NCBI GenBank assembly: GCA_037893225.1
Contig: JAZGUH010000271.1
Span: forward strand, 1,984,001 to 2,048,000
Origin: Hippasteria phrygiana
Lineage: Eukaryota; Echinodermata; Asteroidea; Valvatida; Goniasteridae
Direction of reading: 5' to 3'
DNA length: 64,000 nt
Shown here: positions 25,725-35,910 of the stretch, piece by piece
Position numbering within the stretch: position 1 is the stretch's first letter
Layout: each line of letters starts with the position of its first letter
Notes under the pieces: generated by a model
Database searches by the model: none
What the model was told of the DNA's origin: nothing
What the model saw: only the letters and a program-made list of their open reading frames with translations
Made by a program: the position numbers and the translations under genes

Positions 25725-25956
25725 TATGAATGAGTAAAGCAAGTCCATACCCCAGGGAATTTGACATGCATGGAGCAATAAATAGACGGTAATATGTACA
25801 CAGATGTTGGCCGGAAAGAAAATAAACATTGCGAGGTTTGAATTTTCTCCACAAGTTTTAACTCTAGGAAGCCGCCGATAATTGCAACATGTAGCGCCAG
25901 ATCTAAGCTATCCATACATGTCAAAATTACTGCATTTGGTTGATATTTCATGCAAT
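25725..25956 (+). repeat. Reference monomer (consensus-like, B type)
   Basis: This copy carries the commonest base at the variable positions I compared and serves as the reference for monomer numbering. It is 232 bp with 89 G or C by hand count (38%). Landmarks: BglII site AGATCT at +175 to +180 (25,899-25,904), seen in the copies I read; CCGG at about +87 to +90; AATAAA hexamers at +53 to +58 and +97 to +102; about six CpG sites. An imperfect dyad pairs +34 to +49 with +188 to +204. A 9-bp dyad pairs +154 to +162 with +227 to +3 of the next copy. There is no CENP-B box core: TTCG and CGAA are both absent. No internal subrepeat structure stronger than short words was seen. Confidence 0.9.
25758..25928. 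other. Imperfect inverted repeat within the monomer (example)
   Basis: The arm AATTTGACATGCATGG (25,758-25,773) is close to the reverse complement of CCATACATGTCAAAATT (25,912-25,928). They differ by one mismatch (C/T) and one extra A:T base pair position in the longer arm, so 15 of 16-17 positions can pair around a 138-bp loop. The inner 11 bases match at 10 of 11. The dyad recurs with the 232-bp period. Many monomers carry T43G in the left arm (GACAGGCATGG), which weakens it by one pair. Whether it forms a hairpin or cruciform, or marks a protein site, is not shown by the sequence. Confidence 0.7.
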
Positions 25957-25959
25957 TAT
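25878..25959. other. Perfect 9-bp inverted repeat spanning monomer junction (example)
   Basis: ATAATTGCA at 25,878-25,886 is the exact reverse complement of TGCAATTAT at 25,951-25,959, which crosses into the next monomer. The spacer is 64 bp. In monomers with GATGATTGC or GATATTTGC the left arm has one mismatch; the right arm appeared unchanged in every copy I read. A 9-bp match at this spacing can arise by chance, so functional meaning is uncertain. Confidence 0.6.
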
Positions 25960-28365
25960 GAATGAATAAAGCAAGTCCATACGCCAGGGAATTTGACAGG
26001 CATGGAGCAATAAATAGACGGTAATATGTACACATTTGTTGGCCGTGAAGAAAATAAACATTGCGAGGTTTGAATTTTCTCCACAAGTTTGAACTCTAGG
26101 AAGCCGCCGATAATTGCAACATGTAGCGCCAGATCTAAGCTATACATACATGTCATAATTACTGTATTTGGTTGATATTTCATGCAATTATGAATGAGTA
26201 AAGCAAGTCCATACCCCAGGGAATTTGACAGGCATGGAGCAATAAATAGAAGGTAATATGCACACAGATGGTGGCCGGGAAGAAACTAAACATTGCGAGG
26301 TTTGAATTTTCTCCACAAGTTTTAACTCTAGGAAGCCGCCGATAATTGCATCATGTAGCGCCAGATCTAAGCTATCCATACATGTCAAAATTACTGCATT
26401 TGGTTGATATTTCATGCAATTATGAATGAGTAAAGCATGTCCATACCCCAGGGAATTTGACATGCATGGAGCAATACATAGACGGTAATATGTACACAGA
26501 TGTTGGCCGGGAAGAAAATATACATTGCGAGGTTTGAATTTCCTCCACAAGTTTGAACTCTGGGAAGCCGCCGATGATTGCAACATGTAGCGCCAGATCT
26601 AAGCTATACATACATGTAAAAATTACTGCATTTGGTTGATATTTCATGCAATTATAAATGAGTAAAGCAAGTCCATACCCCTTGGAATTTGACATGCATG
26701 GAGCAATAAATAGAAGGTAATATGCACACAGATGGTGGCCGGGAAGAAAATAAACATTGCGAGGTTTGAATTTTCTCCACAAGTTTTAACTCTAAGAAGC
26801 CGCCGATAATTGCAACATGTAGCGCCAGATCTAAGCTATCCATACATGTCAAAATTACTGAATTTGGTTGATATTTCATGCAATTATGAATGAGTAAAGC
26901 AAGTCCATACCCCAGGGAATTTGACATGCATGGAGCAATAAATAGACGGTAATATGTACACAGATGTTGGCCGGAAAGAAAATAAACATTGCGAGGTTTG
27001 AATTTTTTCCACAAGTTTTAACTCTAGGAAGCCGCCGATAATTGCAACATGTAGCGCCAGATCTAAGCTATCCATACATGTCAAAATTACTGCATTTGGT
27101 TGATATTTCATGCAATTATGAATGAATAAAGCAAGTCCATACCCCAGGGAATTTGACAGGCATGGAGCAATAAATAGACGGTAATATGTACACAGATGTT
27201 GGTCGGAAAGAAAATAAACATTGCGAGGTTTGAATTTTCTCCACAAGTTTTAACTCTAAGAAGCCGCCGATGATTGCAACATGTAGCGCCAGATCTAAGC
27301 TATCCATACATGTCAAAATTACTGTATTTGGTTGATATTTCATGCAATTATGAATGAGTAAAGCATGTCCATACCCCAGGGAATTTGACATGCATGGAGC
27401 AATACATAGACGGTAATATGTACACAGATGTTGGCCGGGAAGAAAATATACATTGCGAGGTTTGAATTTCCTCAACAAGTTTGAACTCTGGGAAGCCGCC
27501 GATGATTGCAACATGTAGCGCCAGATCTAAGCTATACATACATGTAAAAATTACTGCATTTGGTTGATATTTCATGCAATTATAAATGAGTAAAGCAAGT
27601 CCATACCCCTTGGAATTTGACATGCATGGAGCAATAAATAGAAGGTAATATGCACACAGATGGTGGCCGGGAAGAAAATAAACATTGCGAGGTTTGAATT
27701 TTCTCCACAAGTTTTAACTCTAGGAAGCCGCCGATGATTGCAACATGTAGCGCCAGATCTAAGCTATCCATACATGTCAAAATTACTGTATTTGGTTGAT
27801 ATTTCATGCAATTATGAATGAGTAAAGCAAGTCCATACCCCAGGGAATTTGACATGCATGGAGCAATAAATAGACGGTAATATGTACACAGATGTTGGCC
27901 GGAAAGAAAATAAACATTGCGAGGTTTGAATTTTCTCCACAAGTTTTAACTCTAGGAAGCCGCCGATAATTGCAACATGTAGCGCCAGATCTAAGCTATC
28001 CATACATGTCAAAATTACTGCATTTGGTTGATATTTCATGCAATTATGAATGAATAAAGCAAGTCCATACGCCAGGGAATTTGACAGGCATGGAGCAATA
28101 AATAGACGGTAATATGTACACATTTGTTGGCCGTGAAGAAAATAAACATTGCGAGGTTTGAATTTTCTCCACAAGTTTGAACTCTAGGAAGCCGCCGATA
28201 ATTGCAACATGTAGCGCCAGATCTAAGCTATACATACATGTCATAATTACTGTATTTGGTTGATATTTCATGCAATTATGAATGAGTAAAGCAAGTCCAT
28301 ACCCCAGGGAATTTGACAGGCATGGAGCAATAAATAGAAGGTAATATGCACACAGATGGTGGCCG

Positions 28366-31300
28366 GGAAGAAACTAAACATTGCGAGGTTTGAATTTTCT
28401 CCACAAGTTTTAACTCTAGGAAGCCGCCGATAATTGCATCATGTAGCGCCAGATCTAAGCTATCCATACATGTCAAAATTACTGCATTTGGTTGATATTT
28501 CATGCAATTATGAATGAATAAAGCAAGTCCATACCCCAGGGAATTTGACAGGCATGGAGCAATAAATAGACGGTAATATGTACACAGATGTTGGTCGGAA
28601 AGAAAATAAACATTGCGAGGTTTGAATTTTCTCCACAAGTTTTAACTCTAAGAAGCCGCCGATGATTGCAACATGTAGCGCCAGATCTAAGCTATCCATA
28701 CATGTCAAAATTACTGTATTTGGTTGATATTTCATGCAATTATGAATGAGTAAAGCATGTCCATACCCCAGGGAATTTGACATGCATGGAGCAATACATA
28801 GACGGTAATATGTACACAGATGTTGGCCGGGAAGAAAATATACATTGCGAGGTTTGAATTTCCTCAACAAGTTTGAACTCTGGGAAGCCGCCGATGATTG
28901 CAACATGTAGCGCCAGATCTAAGCTATACATACATGTAAAAATTACTGCATTTGGTTGATATTTCATGCAATTATAAATGAGTAAAGCAAGTCCATACCC
29001 CTTGGAATTTGACATGCATGGAGCAATAAATAGAAGGTAATATGCACACAGATGGTGGCCGGGAAGAAAATAAACATTGCGAGGTTTGAATTTTCTCCAC
29101 AAGTTTTAACTCTAAGAAGCCGCCGATAATTGCAACATGTAGCGCCAGATCTAAGCTATCCATACATGTCACAATTACTGAATTTGGTTGATATTTCATG
29201 CAATTATGAATGAGTAAAGCAAGTCCATACCCCAGGGAATTTGACATGCATCGAGCAATAAATAGACGGTAATATGTACACAGATGTTGGCCGGAAAGAA
29301 AATAAACATTGCGAGGTTTGAATTTTTTCCACAAGTTTTAACTCTAGGAAGCCGCCGATGATTGCAACATGTAGCGCCAGATCTAAGCTATCCATACATG
29401 TCAAAATTACTGTATTTGGTTGATATTTCATGCAATTATGAATGAGTAAAGCAAGTCCATACCCCAGGGAATTTGACATGCATGGAGCAATAAATAGACG
29501 GTAATATGTACACAGATGTTGGCCGGAAAGAAAATAAACATTGCGAGGTTTGAATTTTCTCCACAAGTTTTAACTCTAGGAAGCCGCCGATAATTGCAAC
29601 ATGTAGCGCCAGATCTAAGCTATCCATACATGTCAAAATTACTGCATTTGGTTGATATTTCATGCAATTATGAATGAATAAAGCAAGTCCATACGCCAGG
29701 GAATTTGACAGGCATGGAGCAATAAATAGACGGTAATATGTACACATTTGTTGGCCGTGAAGAAAATAAACATTGCGAGGTTTGAATTTTCTCCACAAGT
29801 TTGAACTCTAGGAAGCCGCCGATAATTGCAACATGTAGCGCCAGATCTAAGCTATACATACATGTCATAATTACTGTATTTGGTTGATATTTCATGCAAT
29901 TATGAATGAGTAAAGCAAGTCCATACCCCAGGGAATTTGACAGGCATGGAGCAATAAATAGAAGGTAATATGCACACAGATGGTGGCCGGGAAGAAACTA
30001 AACATTGCGAGGTTTGAATTTTCTCCACAAGTTTTAACTCTAGGAAGCCGCCGATAATTGCATCATGTAGCGCCAGATCTAAGCTATCCATACATGTCAA
30101 AATTACTGCATTTGGTTGATATTTCATGCAATTATGAATGAGTAAAGCATGTCCATACCCCAGGGAATTTGACATGCATGGAGCAATACATAGACGGTAA
30201 TATGTACACAGATGTTGGCCGGGAAGAAAATATACATTGCGAGGTTTGAATTTCCTCCACAAGTTTGAACTCTGGGAAGCCGCCGATGATTGCAACATGT
30301 AGCGCCAGATCTAAGCTATACATACATGTAAAAATTACTGCATTTGGTTGATATTTCATGCAATTATAAATGAGTAAAGCAAGTCCATACCCCTTGGAAT
30401 TTGACATGCATGGAGCAATAAATAGAAGGTAATATGCACACAGATGGTGGCCGGGAAGAAAATAAACATTGCGAGGTTTGAATTTTCTCCACAAGTTTTA
30501 ACTCTAAGAAGCCGCCGATAATTGCAACATGTAGCGCCAGATCTAAGCTATCCATACATGTCAAAATTACTGAATTTGGTTGATATTTCATGCAATTATG
30601 AATGAGTAAAGCAAGTCCATACCCCAGGGAATTTGACATGCATGGAGCAATAAATAGACGGTAATATGTACACAGATGTTGGCCGGAAAGAAAATAAACA
30701 TTGCGAGGTTTGAATTTTTTCCACAAGTTTTAACTCTAGGAAGCCGCCGATAATTGCAACATGTAGCGCCAGATCTAAGCTATCCATACATGTCAAAATT
30801 ACTGCATTTGGTTGATATTTCATGCAATTATGAATGAATAAAGCAAGTCCATACCCCAGGGAATTTGACAGGCATGGAGCAATAAATAGACGGTAATATG
30901 TACACAGATGTTGGCCGGAAAGAAAATAAACATTGCGAGGTTTGAATTTTCTCCACAAGTTTTAACTCTAAGAAGCCGCCGATGATTGCAACATGTAGCG
31001 CCAGATCTAAGCTATCCATACATGTCAAAATTACTGTATTTGGTTGATATTTCATGCAATTATGAATGAGTAAAGCATGTCCATACCCCAGGGAATTTGA
31101 CATGCATGGAGCAATACATAGACGGTAATATGTACACAGATGTTGGCCGGGAAGAAAATATACATTGCGAGGTTTGAATTTCCTCAACAAGTTTGAACTC
31201 TGGGAAGCCGCCGATGATTGCAACATGTAGCGCCAGATCTAAGCTATACATACATGTACAAATTACTGCATTTGGTTGATATTTCATGCAATTATAAATG

Positions 31301-31434
31301 AGTAAAGCAAGTCCATACCCCTTGGAATTTGACATGCATGGAGCAATAAATAGAAGGTAATATGCACACAGATGGTGGCCGGGAAGAAAATAAACATTGC
31401 GAGGTTTGAATTTTCTCCACAAGTTTTAACTCTA
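28366..31434 (+). repeat. 16-monomer-offset copy of 24,654-27,722
   Basis: This 3,069-bp stretch matches 24,654-27,722 at offset 3,712 bp (16 monomers). Differences I saw include T at 27203 against C at 30915 (GGTCGG against GGCCGG) and A at 27547 against C at 31259. The left end coincides with the hybrid-monomer junction at 24,653, and the right end with the missing-monomer site at 27,723. Both ends of the match are thus explained by whole-monomer deletions in the earlier copy, not by divergence. Confidence 0.83.
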
Positions 31435-34400
31435 AGAAGCCGCCGATAATTGCAACATGTAGCGCCAGATCTAAGCTATCCATACATGTCACAATTACTG
31501 AATTTGGTTGATATTTCATGCAATTATGAATGAGTAAAGCAAGTCCATACCCCAGGGAATTTGACATGCATCGAGCAATAAATAGACGGTAATATGTACA
31601 CAGATGTTGGCCGGAAAGAAAATAAACATTGCGAGGTTTGAATTTTTTCCACAAGTTTTAACTCTAGGAAGCCGCCGATGATTGCAACATGTAGCGCCAG
31701 ATCTAAGCTATCCATACATGTCAAAATTACTGTATTTGGTTGATATTTCATGCAATTATGAATGAGTAAAGCAAGTCCATACCCCAGGGAATTTGACAGG
31801 CATGGAGCAATAAATAGACGGTAATATGTACACAGATGTTGGCCGGAAAGAAAATAAACATTGCGAGGTTTGAATTTTTCTCCACAAGTTTTAACTCTAG
31901 GAAGCCGCCGATAATTGCAACATGTAGCGCCAGATCTAAGCTATCCATACATGTCAAAATTACTGCATTTGGTTGATATTTCATGCAATTATGAATGAGT
32001 AAAGCAAGTCCACACCCCAGGGAATTTGACATGCATGGAGCAATAAATAGAAGGTAATATGCACACAGATGGTGGCCGGGAAGAAAATAAACATTGCGAG
32101 GTTTGAATTTTCTCCACAAGTTTGAACTCTAAGAAGCCGCCGATAATTGCAACATGTAGCGCCAGATCTAAGCTATCCATACATGTCAAAATTACTGAAT
32201 TTGGTTGATATTTCATGCAATTATGAATGAATAAAGCAAGTCCATACCCCAGGGAATTTGACAGGCATGGAGCAATAAATAGACGGTAATATGTACACAG
32301 ATGTTGACCGGAAAGAAAATAGACATTGCGAGGTTTGAGTTTTCTCCACAAGTTTGAACTCTAGGAAGCCGCCGATGATTGCAACATGTAGCGCCAGATC
32401 TAAGCTATCCATACATGTCAAAATTACTGTATTTGGTTGATATTTCATGCAATTATGAATGAGTAAAGCAAGTCCATACCCCAGGGAATTTGACAGGCAT
32501 GGAGCAATAAATAGAAGGTAATATGCACACAGATGGTGGCCGGGAAGAAAATAAACATTGCGAGGTTTGAATTTTCTCCACAAGTTTTAACTCTAGGAAG
32601 CCGCCGATAATTGCATCATGTAGCGCCAGATCTAAGCTATACATACATGGCAAAATTACTGCATTTTGTTGATATTTCATGCAATTATGAATGAGTAAAG
32701 CATGTTCATACCCCAGGGAATTTGACATGCATGGAGCAATACATAGACGGCAATATGTACACAGATGTTGGCCGGGAAGAAAATAAACATTGCGAGGTTT
32801 GAATTTTCTCCACAAGTTTGAACTCTGGGAAGCCGCCGATGATTGCAACATGTAGCGCCAGATCTAAGCTATACATACATGTAAAAATTACTGCATTTGG
32901 TTGATATTTCATGCAATTATAAATGAGTAAAGCAAGTCCATACCCCAGGGAATTTGACATGCATGGAGCAATAAATAGAAGGTAATATGCACACAGATGG
33001 TGGCCGGGAAGAAAATAAACATTGCGAGGTTTGAATTTTCTCCACAAGTTTGAACTCTAAGAAGCCGCCGATAATTGCAACATGTAGCGCCAGATCTAAG
33101 CTATCCATACATGTCAAAATTACTGAATTTGGTTGATATTTCATGCAATTATGAATGAGTAAAGCAAGTCCATACCCCAGGGAATTTGACATGCATGGAG
33201 CAATAAATAGACGGTAATATGTACACAGATGTTGGCCGGAAAGAAAATAAACATTGCGAGGTTTGAATTTTCTCCACAAGTTTTAACTCTAAGAAGCCGC
33301 CGATGATTGCAACATGTAGCGCCAGATCTAAGCTATCCATACATGTCAAAATTACTGTATTTGGTTGATATTTCATGCAATTATGAATGAGTAAAGCAAG
33401 TCCATACCCCAGGGAATTTGACAGGCATGGAGCAATAAATAGACGGTAATATGTACACAGATGTTGGCCGGAAAGAAAATAAACATTGCGAGGTTTGAAT
33501 TTTCTCCACAAGTTTTAACTCTAGGAAGCCGCCGATAATTGCAACATGTAGCGCCAGATCTAAGCTATCCATACATGTCAAAATTACTGCATTTGGTTGA
33601 TATTTCATGCAATTATGAATGAGTAAAGCAAGTCCACACCCCAGGGAATTTGACATGCATGGAGCAATAAATAGAAGGTAATATGCACACAGATGGTTGC
33701 CGGGAAGAAAATAAACATTGCGAGGTTTGAATTTTCTCCACAAGTTTGAACTCTAAGAAGCCGCCGATAATTGCAACATGTAGCGCCAGATCTAAGCTAT
33801 CCATACATGTCAAAATTACTGAATTTGGTTGATATTTCATGCAATTATGAATGAATAAAGCAAGTCCATACCCCAGGGAATTTGACAGGCATGGAGCAAT
33901 AAATAGACGGTAATATGTACACAGATGTTGACCGGAAAGAAAATAGACATTGCGAGGTTTGAGTTTTCTCCACAAGTTTGAACTCTAGGAAGCCGCCGAT
34001 GATTGCAACATGTAGCGCCAGATCTAAGCTATCCATACATGTTAAAATTACTGTATTTGGTTGATATTTCATGCAATTATGAATGAGTAAAGCAAGTCCA
34101 TACCCCAGGGAATTTGACAGGCATGGAGCAATAAATAGAAGGTAATATGCACACAGATGGTGGCCGGGAAGAAAATAAACATTGCGAGGTTTGAATTTTC
34201 TCCACAAGTTTTAACTCTAGGAAGCCGCCGATAATTGCATCATGTAGCGCCAGATCTAAGCTATACATACATGGCAAAATTACTGCATTTTGTTGATATT
34301 TCATGCAATTATGAATGAATAAAGCAAGTCCATACCCCAGGGAATTTGACAGGCATGGAGCAATAAATAGACGGTAATATGTACACAGATGTTGGCCGGA

Positions 34401-35910
34401 AAGAAAATAAACATTGCGAGGTTTGAATTTTCTCCACAAGTTTTAACTCTAAGAAGCCGCCGATAATTGCATCATGTAGCGCCAGATCTAAGCTATACAT
34501 ACATGTCAAAATTACTGAATTTGGTTGATATTTCATGCAATTATGAATGAATAAAGCAAGTCCATACCCCAGGGAATTTGACAGGCATGGAGCAATAAAT
34601 AGACGGTAATATGTACACAGATGTTGACCGGAAAGAAAATAGACATTGCGAGGTTTGAGTTTTCTCCACAAGTTTGAACTCTAGGAAGCCGCCGATGATT
34701 GCAACATGTAGCGCCAGATCTAAGCTATCCATACATGTTAAAATTACTGTATTTGGTTGATATTTCATGCAATTATGAATGAGTAAAGCAAGTCCATACC
34801 CCAGGGAATTTGACAGGCATGGAGCAATAAATAGAAGGTAATATGCACACAGATGGTGGCCGGGAAGAAAATAAACATTGCGAGGTTTGAATTTTCTCCA
34901 CAAGTTTTAACTCTAGGAAGCCGCCGATAATTGCATCATGTAGCGCCAGATCTAAGCTATACATACATGGCAAAATTACTGCATTTTGTTGATATTTCAT
35001 GCAATTATGAATGAATAAAGCAAGTCCATACCCCAGGGAATTTGACAGGCATGGAGCAATAAATAGACGGTAATATGTACACAGATGTTGGCCGGGAAGA
35101 AAATAAACATTGCGAGGTTTGAATTTTCTCCACAAGTTTTAACTCTAGGAAGCCGCCGATAATTGCATCATGTAGCGCCAGATCTAAGCTATACATACAT
35201 GGCAAAATTACTGCATTTTGTTGATATTTCATGCAATTATGAATGAGTAAAGCATGTCCATACCCCAGGGAATTTGACATGCATGGAGCAATAAATAGAC
35301 GGCAATATGTACACAGATGTTGGCCGGGAAGAAAATAAACATTGCGAGGTTTGAATTTTATCCACAAGTTTGAACTCTGGGAAGCCGCCGATGATTGCAA
35401 CATGTAGCGCCAGATCTAAGCTATACATACATGTAAAAATTACTGCATTTGGTTGATATTTCATGCAATTATAAATGAGTAAAGCAAGTCCATACCCCAG
35501 GGAATTTGACATGCATGGAGCAATAAATAGAAGGTAATATGCACACAGATGGTGGCCGGGAAGAAAATAAACATTGCGAGGTTTGAATTTTCTCCACAAG
35601 TTTGAACTCTAAGAAGCCGCCGATAATTGCAACATGTAGCGCCAGATCTAAGCTATCCATACATGTCAAAATTACTGAATTTGGTTGATATTTCATGCAA
35701 TTATGAATGAGTAAAGCAAGTCCATACCCCAGGGAATTTGACAGGCATGGAGCAATAAATAGACGGTAATATGTACACAGATGTTGACCGGAAAGAAAAT
35801 AGACATTGCGAGGTTTGAGTTTTCTCCACAAGTTTGAACTCTAGGAAGCCGCCGATGATTGCAACATGTAGCGCCAGATCTAAGCTATCCATACATGTTA
35901 AAATTACTGT
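31435..35910 (+). repeat. Mixed region with returning 15-kb variants and 8-monomer repeat
   Basis: From about 31,990 to 33,980 the order and private variants (CCACACCCC, GACCGG, TTTGAGTTTT) resemble 15.3-16.2 kb more than the neighbouring DNA. The offsets are near 70 and 77 monomers. From 33,854 to about 35,291 the sequence repeats at 35,710-37,147, offset 1,856 bp (eight monomers), and a 3-monomer repeat (offset 696) is nested within it. New variants appear: ATGTTAAAATTAC, CATGGCAAAATT and GAATTTTATCC. The only single-base insertion of the window lies here (31,875-31,879). Confidence 0.75.
31875..31879 (+). other. Single-base gain in T run (233-bp monomer)
   Basis: GAATTTTC of the consensus has a fifth T here. 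It is the only length increase among the 274 complete monomers and occurs once, so it is either recent or a sequencing error in a homopolymer. Confidence 0.85.

Larger units (their letters stand above)
23414..28365 (+). repeat. 15-monomer-offset copies with deleted and hybrid monomers
   Basis: About 22,156-24,653 matches 25,636-28,133 at offset 3,480 (15 monomers). The match stops at 24,654, inside a hybrid monomer. Within the block, the monomer containing CATCGAGC and a six-T run (present at 25,493-25,724) is missing at about 24,243 and again at about 27,723. The flanks are joined in register within the TTTTAACTCTA segment. Three monomer lineages therefore overlap here, and simple period assignment fails. 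Confidence 0.75.

Noticed and set aside
25836..25862. Internal subrepeat (GTTTGAA twice, 19 bp apart in some variants; TCCATAC twice)
   Set aside because: Matches are only seven bases and do not extend, so there is no convincing internal duplication of the monomer.
25834..25866. RNA polymerase III B-box-like words (GGTTTGAATTT, GTTTGAACTC) suggesting a tRNA-derived SINE origin
   Set aside because: Both deviate from the B-box consensus at several positions. No A box is placed at the proper distance, and there is no tRNA fold or poly(A) tail.
25725..25956. CENP-B box or alpha-satellite relationship
   Set aside because: The monomer is 232 bp rather than about 171 bp. The core needs TTCG on one strand or CGAA on the other, and neither occurs in the consensus.
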